Assembly (NCBI GenBank): GCA_024280295.1
Contig: JAJRQK010000005.1
Location: 62,001 to 126,000, forward strand
DNA from: Bacteroidota bacterium
GTDB lineage: Bacteria; Bacteroidota; Bacteroidia; Flavobacteriales_D; Crocinitomicaceae
DNA length: 64,000 bases
Reading direction: 5' to 3'
Within the stretch, counting starts at the first letter, position 1. Every line of letters starts with the position of its first letter. The notes beneath the pieces are model-generated. The model did not search any database. It was given only the letters and a program-made list of their open reading frames with translations, and was not told the origin of the DNA. Positions 44,641 to 54,477 of the stretch are shown one piece after another. The position numbers were made by a program, and so were the translations under genes.

Positions 44641-45924
44641 TTAATCTAACTCTAATTGATTTTGTTCATTCTCATCATCTTCTTCTCCAGGTAATTCCAA
44701 AGCTTTCACAGACTGAATGGCATTACCCGCAATTCCTCTAATAGATGCATACATATCAATAGTATTAGTGGTTACTTTATCAATCTGTTTATCTCTTTGT
44801 TTCCAAATTCGTTGCATGGAACGTTTTTCACTTTCTAAATCTGATTTCATTTGTGTAAACCCTTCAACAATGGCTTCAACCTGCATTCTAAAGGTATTTC
44901 CAGTAAGAAAAGTGTAGAGCATATCCATCTTATCTCCTTTGTTCTCTTGTGAACTTATGGCTGTACTTAACTGTACAATGGATTCTCTTAATACAGCACA
45001 AAGACCTTTAAACTCTTCGTAATTACAAATCCAAATCCCATCTTTCAAGCCCATTCTATCCATATTAGAAGGCATTACTTCTGTAACCAAAACACCAATA
45101 GTTGCTCCTTTGTCTCGTATATCTGCTTTGAATTTCTCTATCCAACTTGGCTGAAAGTCTTTGGTGCGTTTACTTTCGTAATAAATTGTACCGCAATTCT
45201 GTGCTGAACGAGTATTTACATGTTGTAAACAGTCACCTCCTCTTGCTCCTTTCTTTATTTCCTCGATAGTATCTAACGGAAATTGAACAGCTAACCATTC
45301 TTCAATTGCCAATTCTTGAACTTCTCCTTGCATTTGCATAGAACCCTGTTCTTGCTTGCGCTTCATTTCTTCGGTGAGGTTCTTTTGATCTTCCAATTGC
45401 TTTTGCATTTCTTTAAAACGCAATTCATTCTTTTCTGCCTCTGATTTTCTAATTTTTTCTTTCTCAGTTGTAAGTGTTTCGTTTAGCTTTTTCTGAGCTT
45501 CCGCTTCGGCAGCTTCTTTTAGCTCTCCTTTCTCACGTTTCAACTTCTCAATTTCAGCTTTAGAACGGTTTAGCTCCTTTACTTGCTCAGATTTTTCGTT
45601 TAACTCCTTTTGTAAAGCTTCAAATTGTTCAGATTGCTCTTCTTTTAATTTAGATTTCAGGGTTGATTCAATGACTTTTTTCTCTTCTTTAAGCTGAGAC
45701 TCCAAGCGTTCTTGAAACAATTCGTTTTCTTGCTTTTTAGCCTTCTCAAAGTCAAGTTTTTCTTGTTTTAGCTTTTCTTGCCCTGCTTCGTATTTCTTCT
45801 TCTCCTCTGCTATTTGAGATTGATATTTTTGTTTTATTTCATCTTCTAATTGATGAGTCAAAATATCTTGAACATCAATTGATTCACCACAATTAGGGCA
45901 TTTTATTTGGGTTTCATTAGTCAT
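44641..45924 (-). CDS. DUF2130 protein (zinc ribbon, coiled coil, restriction-like nuclease fold)
   Basis: 427 residues. N-terminal zinc-ribbon half IKCPNCGESIDVQ, then about 180 residues of Lys/Glu-rich coiled coil, then the DUF2130 domain: GDCLQHVNTRSAQNCGTIYYESKRTKDFQPSW, in which the conserved Asp, Glu and Lys (YYESKR) fit a PD-(D/E)XK core. Commonly encoded beside rhuM and restriction genes. Possibly a nuclease acting on unmodified DNA (inference). Confidence 0.9.
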   Translation of the reverse strand: MTNETQIKCPNCGESIDVQDILTHQLEDEIKQKYQSQIAEEKKKYEAGQEKLKQEKLDFEKAKKQENELFQERLESQLKEEKKVIESTLKSKLKEEQSEQFEALQKELNEKSEQVKELNRSKAEIEKLKREKGELKEAAEAEAQKKLNETLTTEKEKIRKSEAEKNELRFKEMQKQLEDQKNLTEEMKRKQEQGSMQMQGEVQELAIEEWLAVQFPLDTIEEIKKGARGGDCLQHVNTRSAQNCGTIYYESKRTKDFQPSWIEKFKADIRDKGATIGVLVTEVMPSNMDRMGLKDGIWICNYEEFKGLCAVLRESIVQLSTAISSQENKGDKMDMLYTFLTGNTFRMQVEAIVEGFTQMKSDLESEKRSMQRIWKQRDKQIDKVTTNTIDMYASIRGIAGNAIQSVKALELPGEEDDENEQNQLELD

Positions 45925-45942
45925 CGCACTTTCTTTATAATT

Positions 45943-48360
45943 CTATGTTTCAACCGTTTCATCAGGAACAGATTCACCTATACTATTTAATAAAGCCTCA
46001 TATTGATCATTATCTTGTTTAATTCGTTCAATAATCAATTTGGCTGCTGTGTTCATTTCAGGCACTTCTACAACCGATTCTCCTCTCTCAAATATCCCAC
46101 TTAAATGAGAATATTCGTTATTTAATCGATCCGTAAACACTGCTGGTATATTCTCATCACCAAAAAACTTCTTCATTTTGTCCATTGGATTCGTTGAGTC
46201 AGGGTATTTGTAATAAAGGAATAACTCTAAAAATTTCCGTGCATTATTACCAAAATTATAAAATGCTGTGTAACTGCTATCATCCACATTTTCCATTGTC
46301 GAACACTTATAAATTTGACTAAACAAATAATTGAATTCAGAAACGTAATCCTTCAAATAGTTAGGCATTATTTTAATCGTAGATTTTTTATCATTTCTTT
46401 CAATAACTAAATAGCGGTAGAGCTTCGTTCTTTCAGATTTTCTATCATCATTATGTGCATTGGGAAGTCTTTTTAAGTATTTTAAAAAGTTCAAATTGTG
46501 AGTTGAAATGAATAACTGCTCAAAATCTTCTTCTCCATATATTTGAGTATTGATTAATGTATAAATGAAGAAAATGTGATTACTGTCAAGACTTGAAATA
46601 GGATCATCAATCCAGATAATTGGTTTTTTCCCTTTAGTTTCAATATCCTGAAGCTTTGCCATAAAATAGCAGAATGCAATTAAACTGTTTTCACCTTCGC
46701 TTAAATGGTATGCTTTTTTGTTTTCTCTATGTATTTCAAACCTATATTGTTTACTCCCTGTATCTTCATCTTCAAATTCAATAGCTTTTAGAGATAAAAA
46801 ACTATGACCGAAATAATTATTCAGTAATTCATTAACCTTATCAGCTCCCTTGCTCTCATCTTTCAGTTTCCTTTGCTTTGTTGTAATCTGACTTAAAACG
46901 TCATCTATTTCAATCTGCTTTTCATCTCTTTTATTCTTTTCCTCTGACAATTTAGTGCTCAGTGCAGAGATATTAGTTACCTGTTCATCATACTTTATTG
47001 TAGCTATGAAATCATAAATTTCACGTAAACGTAAATTCTTCTTAGCTTTCTCTTGGTCTTTACTTAACTTTTCCGTGTATTCATTAGATTTTGCTCGTAA
47101 TCCTTCTATTTTCTCTACCGCTGTATCTACTTGCGATTTCACATTATCCGGTGTTTCAAATATTTGTGCATTTATGATGTCATTTTTTCTTTTTTCTAAT
47201 TCTGTTATCAATAGGGTAAGAGAATTTTGATAATCTTTAATAGCACTATCAAATGCCTCTTTAACTAAATCAAAGTCATTATTATACTTGGAATAAAATT
47301 CATCTTTTTTTACAATTTCTATTGTATCAAAAGTCTTGCTTTCATTTTCTATTTCAGTAATTAAGCCAGTGATTTCCTTCTCCAATTTATTCGATTCCTC
47401 ATCAAAATGTTTATCTAATTCACTCCAACGTGGTTCTTTGATTTCATTATTGCAAAAAGCACAAGTATCTAATTTATCTTTATGTAAATTTCGACCATCT
47501 TTCACCCATCTATTTAGTACGGCATCTTTAACTAAATATTCAATTTTATCTGATTGAGCAATTGGTTTTTCTGCCAATTCTTTTCCTTTGTTTGAAAAGT
47601 CTTCAAAAGTTAATATCAACTCTTTTAACTCAAGAATATCATCTTTTGCTTGTTCTAGAAGAATTTTTTCTGCTAACACTTTATCTTCATCAGAAATAGG
47701 GCTAAACTCTTCTTTTTTAACGTCTAGTATTTCTCTTTTAAGCTTAGCGTTCGTGTAGTTTTGATCTCCAAATTTTTCAGAATTATATTTAATTCCATTA
47801 GGGTTTCCAATAGCCTTTTCACTTAGTTGTGAAGCTAAAGTGTTTTCAGCTGTCTGGTGTGTTGATTCAGCGGTCTTGAATATCGTTTGAAGAGATTTCA
47901 AGTCCTTAAAAAAAGCTGTTTCTTTATCTTCTTCATTTGTCCCTAATTTATCTTTTAAGACCTTTATGTCCTCTTCTATTACATTATTGTCTCCTCCGAG
48001 TATTGCAAAAGGTTGAACATTTTCATCAGGGTTATTTATGAACCTTAAATTGTGCTTAATAAAATCTTCATTAAATACTCGGATGGTTTTGTTGTGAGAG
48101 GAAAAGTCCACTTGTGTAACATCATCATTATCAACTACAGAAATACAACATTCAGGGTTTTCATACTTATCTGAAATGATACCTGTTTCCATTGCTCTGA
48201 GAATTCTCGAAAGAGTTGTTTTTCCAGAATAATTTCTACCGTAAAGAATATTTGTCTTTTTAAATTCTAAAGTATTAGAATCATCATCAACAACTTCCGA
48301 ATCCCAATCGAAGTCATTGAATACAGCAAGATTTTTAATATATTTAATTTTCTCAATCAT
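45943..48360 (-). CDS. RloC-like ATPase with zinc hook and anticodon-nuclease-type C-terminus
   Basis: 805 residues from ATG 48360 (MIEKIKYIKNLAVFNDF); the longer form to 48405 would begin inside the restriction remnant. Walker A GRNYSGKTTL (41-50), long coiled coil broken by CAFC (Cys299, Cys302; zinc hook), signature HLSEGENSLIAFCYF and Walker B IIWIDDPISSLDSN. The C-terminal domain has Arg708-x3-Glu712 (ARKFLELFLYY) and His752 (NEYSHL), matching the Arg/Glu (i,i+4)/His triad reported for the anticodon nucleases PrrC and RloC. It probably cuts tRNA when a phage blocks restriction. Adjacent to a type IIG/I methylase remnant. Confidence 0.85.
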   Translation of the reverse strand: MIEKIKYIKNLAVFNDFDWDSEVVDDDSNTLEFKKTNILYGRNYSGKTTLSRILRAMETGIISDKYENPECCISVVDNDDVTQVDFSSHNKTIRVFNEDFIKHNLRFINNPDENVQPFAILGGDNNVIEEDIKVLKDKLGTNEEDKETAFFKDLKSLQTIFKTAESTHQTAENTLASQLSEKAIGNPNGIKYNSEKFGDQNYTNAKLKREILDVKKEEFSPISDEDKVLAEKILLEQAKDDILELKELILTFEDFSNKGKELAEKPIAQSDKIEYLVKDAVLNRWVKDGRNLHKDKLDTCAFCNNEIKEPRWSELDKHFDEESNKLEKEITGLITEIENESKTFDTIEIVKKDEFYSKYNNDFDLVKEAFDSAIKDYQNSLTLLITELEKRKNDIINAQIFETPDNVKSQVDTAVEKIEGLRAKSNEYTEKLSKDQEKAKKNLRLREIYDFIATIKYDEQVTNISALSTKLSEEKNKRDEKQIEIDDVLSQITTKQRKLKDESKGADKVNELLNNYFGHSFLSLKAIEFEDEDTGSKQYRFEIHRENKKAYHLSEGENSLIAFCYFMAKLQDIETKGKKPIIWIDDPISSLDSNHIFFIYTLINTQIYGEEDFEQLFISTHNLNFLKYLKRLPNAHNDDRKSERTKLYRYLVIERNDKKSTIKIMPNYLKDYVSEFNYLFSQIYKCSTMENVDDSSYTAFYNFGNNARKFLELFLYYKYPDSTNPMDKMKKFFGDENIPAVFTDRLNNEYSHLSGIFERGESVVEVPEMNTAAKLIIERIKQDNDQYEALLNSIGESVPDETVET

Positions 48361-48370
48361 ATCTTCGGTA

Positions 48371-48586
48371 TTAGCTCCCCTCCACAATTTTAATCTCTTC
48401 CTCACTCAATCCCAACTCATAAACCATTGCATCAATCTCCGCATCAGTTTTATCAATTTCAGCTTTTAGGGTTTGTGCTTCTCCTCTTTTTGTTTCAAAA
48501 ACTTCCATCCACTCCATTTCATCTATTTTAGAAAGCTTCTCCCCTTCAACTTTCTTAATGGCTTTATTGAGTTCCGTAATAAATTC
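48371..48586 (-). pseudogene. Restriction-modification N6-methylase C-terminal remnant
   Basis: A minus-strand frame of 71 codons, from just after an in-frame TAA (48587-48589) to TAA 48371-48373, encodes the tail typical of Eco57I-type/type IIG enzymes: IDKTDAEIDAMVYELGLSEE and EEIKIVEGS. No start codon precedes the conserved part and no methylase domain is present. It is the tail of a lost enzyme next to the RloC-like gene. Confidence 0.75.
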
Positions 48587-48816
48587 TTAAACCTAAGCTA
48601 AGTAACATAACGCAATCCATTATAAGACATTCTCGCAAGCTCGGAAAGTCACTATAATTTGTTTTATTTTCTTCTATCACGGGACACTAAGATATGAAAG
48701 AACCTGAATAATAAATCCTATCAATAGGATTAACATTACGAACCTTGATTTATCAATAGCGTCCTAAACGTTTTGTAAAAAAAAATGCCCTCATTTTTTT
48801 ATTCGGATAACCATTG

Positions 48817-48824
48817 TAACTTTA
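48817..48824 (+). promoter_or_regulatory. -7 element of leaderless methyltransferase mRNA
   Basis: TAACTTTA is 12 bp before ATG 48829, so transcription would start at the start codon. Confidence 0.5.
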
Positions 48825-48828
48825 CATT

Positions 48829-49470
48829 ATGACTTGTCAACATTGCTGTGGTGCAGAATCAATCTTCGATCAGAAAAGTGCTAAACGCGATCATAAACGC
48901 TACAAACGAAAAGGTCCGAATAAGACCACTCGCCTACTACTTAATGCATTATTCAAAAATGATTTAACAGATTTAAGTGCACTCGATATTGGTTGTGGCG
49001 TTGGTGTGATTCAACACGAATTACTGAAGAATGGAGTGGTTAAAACAACTGGTGTAGATGCTTCCACCGCCTATCTGGAAACAGACAAAGAAATTGGGAT
49101 AAACAATGGTACTAGTAAACTGATGAAATTTGTTCATGGAGATTTCACAGATTGTGCACGGGAGATAGAAAAGCATGACATTGTTACACTTGAACGAGTT
49201 GTTTGTTGCTATCCGCATGCTGACGAATTATTGAATAAATCACTCCAGAAAACAGAAAAGTACTACGGAATTGTTCATCCTCGATCTAATTTCCTTTTTA
49301 CCGCCTTGAATAAGTGTGCTGATTTATATTTATGGATGCGTGGAAACCCATTTAGGACATTTATGCATTCTGAAAAAAAGATGCATGAGTTGATTAAGAG
49401 TAATGGATTTGAGCCAATTTATCGAGGAACTAGTTCTATCTGGAGAATTTGTTTGTTTAAGAAAGTATAG
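48829..49470 (+). CDS. SAM-dependent methyltransferase with N-terminal Cys cluster
   Basis: 213 residues. The N-terminus MTCQHCCGAESIFDQKSAKRD has three cysteines close together, then motif I LSALDIGCGVGVIQHELL (about 47-64) and LERVVCCYPHADELLNKSL. The arrangement resembles Mg-protoporphyrin O-methyltransferase-like proteins of unknown substrate. Lies on the right border of the defence island, with leaderless promoter at 48817. Confidence 0.85.
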   Translation: MTCQHCCGAESIFDQKSAKRDHKRYKRKGPNKTTRLLLNALFKNDLTDLSALDIGCGVGVIQHELLKNGVVKTTGVDASTAYLETDKEIGINNGTSKLMKFVHGDFTDCAREIEKHDIVTLERVVCCYPHADELLNKSLQKTEKYYGIVHPRSNFLFTALNKCADLYLWMRGNPFRTFMHSEKKMHELIKSNGFEPIYRGTSSIWRICLFKKV

Positions 49471-49512
49471 AAGGAATTGAAGTAGACAATATGAAAATCA
49501 CTGAATTTTTCA

Positions 49513-49830
49513 GCCTGTCATTTGTTGCATTCTAATCTGTTGAATAAGCCAGTAGGTTGCTTCGCTTTCGCGTTTAAATGTTTTAATGGGATAATCAACC
49601 TTCTTTATTTTGAAATAGAAATTAGCCAATAATCTCTGAGGAAGCTCTTTAATCACCAAAGCAAGAGCGAGTGTATATTTAGAACTCTCATCATTGATAT
49701 TGACCTCTCTTGCTTCAGCAGAAATAGAACCCTGAGTACCAGCAATACTCTAATTCTATATGATTCTTCAGGTTCAATTGTAATTTCAGTAGTGTATAAA
49801 GATATAACAATCGATTAAATAAAAAATATT
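49513..49830 (-). pseudogene. Remnant of a DUF7793-like (STAS/SpoIIAA-type) gene
   Basis: Minus strand, from TGA about 49549-49551 backwards. The frame reads AREVNINDESSKYTLALALV and RLLANFYFKIKKVDYPIKTF, EATYWLIQQI, resembling a Bacteroidota family of small SpoIIAA/STAS-like proteins. An upstream piece (LYTTEITIEPEESYRIRVL) lies in another frame, so at least one frameshift near 49745 has broken it and no start remains. Coordinates are approximate. Confidence 0.5.
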
Positions 49831-49875
49831 ATTGGTAAAAATTGAATTGATCAGAGTCTTTCAATTGAAAATTAG

Positions 49876-49883
49876 TAAATTAC
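49876..49883 (+). promoter_or_regulatory. -7 element of sensor kinase gene
   Basis: TAAATTAC is 12 bp before ATG 49888, another candidate leaderless start; the TTTG half is imperfect. Confidence 0.4.
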
Positions 49884-49887
49884 ATGT

Positions 49888-51033
49888 ATGATTAAACCAT
49901 CTATCCCTGTAAATGAGACTGAAAGAATATCATCATTAAATGGCTATGCCATAATGGATACGCTTCCCGAAGAAGATTTTGACCGAATTGCAAGTCTTGC
50001 GGCGCAGATTTTAAGCACACCTGTATCCTGTGTTTCACTGGTAGGTAATGAACGACAATGGTTTAAATCACACATTGGGACATCAATAACTGAAGCACCT
50101 AGAAGTCTTTCATTTTGTGCACATGCCATCTTAAATCCAAATGAAGTGTGTGTTGTCCCTGACTCTCGACAAGACAAAAGGTTCATAGGTAACCCTATCG
50201 TGGAGGGAGAACCTCGAATAATTTTTTATGCTGGAGCTCCTTTGGTGAATCCAGATGGACATGCACTGGGAACTCTTTGTGTGATTGATCATAAACCGCA
50301 TCATCCTACGAAAAGGCAGATCGAAGCATTACGAGCGCTTTCTAATCAAACAGTTACATTAATCGAATTAAGAAAAAGCTTAATCGAATTAAAAGGAGTG
50401 AACGCAGAACTTGCAAAAGATCTTAAGCGCAAAAGTACCCTCTTAAAGGATGTTCACCACCGAGTGAATAATCACCTACAAATTATCAATAGCATTCTTC
50501 GTATGGAATGTAATGATGAGGAGGAAGAACGGATTCGACTCATATTTAAGGATGCTCAAAGTAAAATAACATCGATAGCTCTTATACATGACAAAATGTA
50601 TCGAACTGGAGAGATTGGGATTGATAGCATTGAACAGCATTTAAGTTCTCTGATCAACGATATGGTTGAACTATACGCTGTAAAAAACATTACAACTGAT
50701 ATAAAAGTTGAGAAATTATCTCTTAACCTAGATACTATTGTCCCACTTGGTTTATTAATAAATGAACTGATCTCCAACGCTCTCAAATATGCTTTCGTTG
50801 GACTTGATGCTGGTAGGTTAACCGTTCATTTATCTCTCATCGATGATGACAAGTGTGAATTAATAATAGGCGACAATGGAATAGGCATGCCAAAAGAGCG
50901 AACTGGAGATCGATATGATCGATTGGGGTCTGAATTAGTTCAGATTTTCAGTGAACAACTTGGGGGTACTTTGGAACGCTTAAGTGGTACTGGAACAATG
51001 TTCAAGTTAATCTTTAATAAAAATATCGAATAA
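49888..51033 (+). CDS. GAF-domain histidine kinase (HisKA_2 type)
   Basis: 381 residues, cytoplasmic. GAF domain (about 20-165: VSLVGNERQWFKSHIG, SFCAHAILNPNEVCVVPDSR), then the HisKA_2 dimerisation/phospho-acceptor region LLKDVHHRVNNHLQIINSIL (His about 193), then HATPase (N-box NELISNALKYAF, G-box GDNGIGMP). No receiver domain or response-regulator gene is adjacent, so an orphan sensor. The signal may be light or a redox cue (not determinable). Confidence 0.9.
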   Translation: MIKPSIPVNETERISSLNGYAIMDTLPEEDFDRIASLAAQILSTPVSCVSLVGNERQWFKSHIGTSITEAPRSLSFCAHAILNPNEVCVVPDSRQDKRFIGNPIVEGEPRIIFYAGAPLVNPDGHALGTLCVIDHKPHHPTKRQIEALRALSNQTVTLIELRKSLIELKGVNAELAKDLKRKSTLLKDVHHRVNNHLQIINSILRMECNDEEEERIRLIFKDAQSKITSIALIHDKMYRTGEIGIDSIEQHLSSLINDMVELYAVKNITTDIKVEKLSLNLDTIVPLGLLINELISNALKYAFVGLDAGRLTVHLSLIDDDKCELIIGDNGIGMPKERTGDRYDRLGSELVQIFSEQLGGTLERLSGTGTMFKLIFNKNIE

Positions 51034-51042
51034 TATTGATTA

Positions 51043-53964
51043 CTAGTTCTTTATTACTTTCAATGTCACTACCTTATTCAAGTTCACCAATCTAATGATG
51101 TAAACTCCTGGGATTAACGATTCAGCATCTATATGATGAATCGATTGATCTGCTGGAATTATTTCTGACGAAACGATTTGTCCGACAGAATTGTATAATT
51201 CAAGCGTTCCTGCTCCGTCATCAAGAAAAGAACCAAGTTCGATCGTTAATTTCTTTGTGAAAGGATTCGGATGCACAAGAATTTGTTCAGTTTGACAGTT
51301 AATCGATTCTAATCCTAAGAATGTTGTTTTTCCATCGTAGTCTACTTGATGCAATGAATAATAGGCCTGCTCACGTGAAGATCTATCCAGAAATTTATAA
51401 GACATATCCGAAGTAGTACTGCCCGCAGCATCTATTGTACCAATAACCTCATAGTCGCCACTTCCAATTGCTTTTCGAATTTCAAAATAATCATTGTTGT
51501 CTTCAGAGGTTGTTGTCCACTCAAGTAATGTCCGATCATCTTGGCACTCTAATGTGTAAGATGCTAACTTCGCCGAAAGAACAATTACAGGGCAATTCCC
51601 GACCGCACCACTGTTATTAACAACTACAATAGCACCTGCATTATCAGTGACTTGAACCGGATACGGTATTGGAGCTGATAATGTTTGAGTTGTGGCAATG
51701 ATTGTGTAGGTAGTCGTTGTTATATTCTTAAAATAATCAAAGCAAAAGAAACCACAACTTGACGAACAATCATTATCGAAGATAGAACCAGGATCTGTGC
51801 ATGATGTTGAACTTGAAATTGATTCCCATGTGTAAGGGCCATTGCCCCCATTAGCTGTTAGGTCTCCATTGGCTTCAATACATACACTCAAAGGAGCATT
51901 GCAATTGGTAACGCTAATAATGATTGTTTCAATTCCGCAAGGTAAGGTGTATGTGATTGCAAAGTTTCCAACCCCTGATACTGACGGGAAAAAGAATCCA
52001 TTTACATTCACTCCTATTCCCGACCATGTTCCTCCAGGAGTGGTTGTAATTAACTGCTGACCAATCTCATTATCACAATACGGTCCTGCTGGACAAATAT
52101 TTACATCGCAACAAACAAGTGCATACTTCCCTAAAGCGGCAAAATTCATTGATTGAATTCGTGAACCACGATTTGTAGGAGTTCCATTATTTAAGAGTGC
52201 CCCACCTGCAATCACTTCGCCGTTTGAACTTACGTTTACATCATATACCGTGAATCCTCCGGAAGTATTGATCGAACTCACAAAATTCAAGTTTGGATCA
52301 AATTTCACAACGCGATCCATCGACCCAACATAAACATTTCCATTAACATCAACATCAATTCCACTGCAATGAACTACCCTTCCTCCAAAGCCGTTATTTG
52401 CACTTCCTCCAGGAAGTGCAACGGTATTAACAAGTGCTCCTGTTGCAACATCATACTGCCGAACTTGATCACCATTATTCACATAGAAAAAATTGTCATT
52501 TGAAATCAAGGACTTCAGCCCTCCTCCATTTTGATCCGCTGACAGGAAGTTTTCGCACTTATAGGCAAGACCTACATTTGCTGTTTTAAAAATCGGGTCT
52601 GAAGTCGTGCATGCACCAATATTCTGACTTATTGCACCAACATCAGTGTGAATTTGAAAAATATATTTAGCATTCTTGGAAGAGGTAATACACCTTACTT
52701 CGTTGGGGCAGCAACCGTTGATTCCAGAATTCACTATTGATTGCCCATTAACGTTTCCATTAACAGGATCAATATCATAGATTCGCGCATCGAAACCAAA
52801 GAATCCAACAGAGCCCGTTCCTCCGACAATTAATTTATTGTTATCGCAGTTAAAAGTAATCGACCAAAACTCAGTTGATAATCCTCCTGGACTATAAGTT
52901 CTATGCCATACCATAGCCCCTCCAGTACTAACTCTTTCAATTTCAGAACCAGTTCCTTGCGTAATAAAACTTTCTCCCGCGGCGTTAGTTGCGAGAGTCC
53001 CCAACCAATCACCATTAATTGTATCCCATGGAGTGTTGTACTGCCAAATGAGTACTCCAGTGGGGGTGTATTTCCTTAGTACCATTGGGACTTCTCCACC
53101 GATAGTGTAAATATTTCCAGATGCATCCGTTTCTACTTCACGTGTAAAATCTCCTGCATTGAAATTTGGAGAAATAACCCAAGGGTCAATTATTGCCTCT
53201 TGGGAATTATCAAAATTCTCAAGCTCATACGTCAAGATGTTATTAGAGAATAAGTAATTTGAAACAATAGGATCATTCGTTCCTTCATAATAACTAACAG
53301 GCGCTTTCTCTGTGATATTTCCCAAGGTAGTATGCATTGAAATTTCACCATTAGCATTAAGCATTGTTTTAGACTTCCCCACTATATTCTTTGAAGCATG
53401 AGAATATTTCATTTTGATTTGCGATGGATCAGCTCCAGGGTGAAGAATAATATTGTACTTCACTCCTCCATCAGGGTGAAAGGTGTATTCAATATCAATA
53501 TTGTCATATAAGTTTACATAAGTAATTTTGGAAAAGCCTTGTGCTCCGCTAATTGAAGTAAACTCATTCGTTAAATAGTTTTTTACACTGTATGAATTGT
53601 AATGTTCTCTTATTTGACTAGGAACAAGCTCAACAGTTGAATTGGCATCTAAAAATCTAATATTTATTAATTCACTGAGGTTTTTTTTTACAACCCCATT
53701 ATCGTGATCTCCTTCAATTTGAATTTTCTTAAAGGTTTCAAATCGATAGGTTAAACCTTCATCAGTGAAGAATATAAAAACGTTTCCGAGTTTAGCACCA
53801 AACTTGATGCTATCTGTTATACTCCATCCTCTGCGATCAAATTGACCAACATTTTCAATAAAAGATTTATCAGAATGAAAATCAGCTTCAATTAATGTTG
53901 ACGATTGTGCTGATGAGTCTAAAACTGTTGCTAATGCAATAAATAGTATATAGATTTTTTTCAT
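51043..53964 (-). CDS. Large secreted beta-propeller protein with T9SS sorting signal
   Basis: 973 residues from ATG 53964 (MKKIYILFIALATVLDSSAQ). N-terminal DUF7948/SBBP-associated domain (FIENVGQFDRRGWSITDSIKFG...FHPDGGVKYNIILHPGADPSQIKM), then a long propeller-like region with repeated GGTG/GNVYVGS, NNKLIVGG, VYVGSMDR, then a Cys-rich part and C-terminal sorting domain (ILVHPNPFTKKLTIELGS). Exported to the cell surface; role unknown, possibly adhesion or recognition. Confidence 0.88.
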   Translation of the reverse strand: MKKIYILFIALATVLDSSAQSSTLIEADFHSDKSFIENVGQFDRRGWSITDSIKFGAKLGNVFIFFTDEGLTYRFETFKKIQIEGDHDNGVVKKNLSELINIRFLDANSTVELVPSQIREHYNSYSVKNYLTNEFTSISGAQGFSKITYVNLYDNIDIEYTFHPDGGVKYNIILHPGADPSQIKMKYSHASKNIVGKSKTMLNANGEISMHTTLGNITEKAPVSYYEGTNDPIVSNYLFSNNILTYELENFDNSQEAIIDPWVISPNFNAGDFTREVETDASGNIYTIGGEVPMVLRKYTPTGVLIWQYNTPWDTINGDWLGTLATNAAGESFITQGTGSEIERVSTGGAMVWHRTYSPGGLSTEFWSITFNCDNNKLIVGGTGSVGFFGFDARIYDIDPVNGNVNGQSIVNSGINGCCPNEVRCITSSKNAKYIFQIHTDVGAISQNIGACTTSDPIFKTANVGLAYKCENFLSADQNGGGLKSLISNDNFFYVNNGDQVRQYDVATGALVNTVALPGGSANNGFGGRVVHCSGIDVDVNGNVYVGSMDRVVKFDPNLNFVSSINTSGGFTVYDVNVSSNGEVIAGGALLNNGTPTNRGSRIQSMNFAALGKYALVCCDVNICPAGPYCDNEIGQQLITTTPGGTWSGIGVNVNGFFFPSVSGVGNFAITYTLPCGIETIIISVTNCNAPLSVCIEANGDLTANGGNGPYTWESISSSTSCTDPGSIFDNDCSSSCGFFCFDYFKNITTTTYTIIATTQTLSAPIPYPVQVTDNAGAIVVVNNSGAVGNCPVIVLSAKLASYTLECQDDRTLLEWTTTSEDNNDYFEIRKAIGSGDYEVIGTIDAAGSTTSDMSYKFLDRSSREQAYYSLHQVDYDGKTTFLGLESINCQTEQILVHPNPFTKKLTIELGSFLDDGAGTLELYNSVGQIVSSEIIPADQSIHHIDAESLIPGVYIIRLVNLNKVVTLKVIKN

Positions 53965-54192
53965 GATGAAGTTCTTGTCTAAAATGATCATTTAAAGAAC
54001 TTAAACTTCAGTCATTTTTAAAAAAAACACGCTGATATTGAGGGGGAAGCACTCATGTTGCAAATGAGTTGTTCGTTGAATTTATCAAGAATAATATGTC
54101 CTACTTAAATCTGCCTTGCTATCAGGCACATTTAATGTATTCTGAAGGCCTTTTAAGAAATGGACTTAGGTTGGCATATTAGTTTTCATTGA

Positions 54193-54477
54193 TCAACTAA
54201 AATTGTCGGTCATTACGTTAGCAATTTTAAGAACATAGTTCACTACAACTAGGAAAGCGGTTAAGCTGAATAAGCTGACAATTACTATTGGACCAGTCTT
54301 AAACTTCCAGATCAAATGTAAAATAACAAAAAGGATACATACTAAAAAAGGGATCGTAGCTGGGAACTGATAAAAGCTTCCAACTACATCCCCTTCAATA
54401 AGCAATTGGAATGAGCGTTGAAATCCACATGTTAGGCAATCTACCCCAAATGTTGATTTCCAAGAACAATTAATCAA
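54193..54477 (-). CDS. DUF2752 membrane protein, TTG start
   Basis: 94 residues. Characteristic DUF2752 motif FGVDCLTCGFQRSFQLLIEGD (CxxCGxxR) and two hydrophobic helices. There is no in-frame ATG after the upstream coding region; TTG at 54477-54475 overlaps the TGA of the upstream gene as TTGA, a coupled start. The longer frame to 54564 overlaps the upstream gene by 90 bp and is not used. Part of a four-gene membrane cluster. Confidence 0.7.
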   Translation of the reverse strand: MINCSWKSTFGVDCLTCGFQRSFQLLIEGDVVGSFYQFPATIPFLVCILFVILHLIWKFKTGPIVIVSLFSLTAFLVVVNYVLKIANVMTDNFS

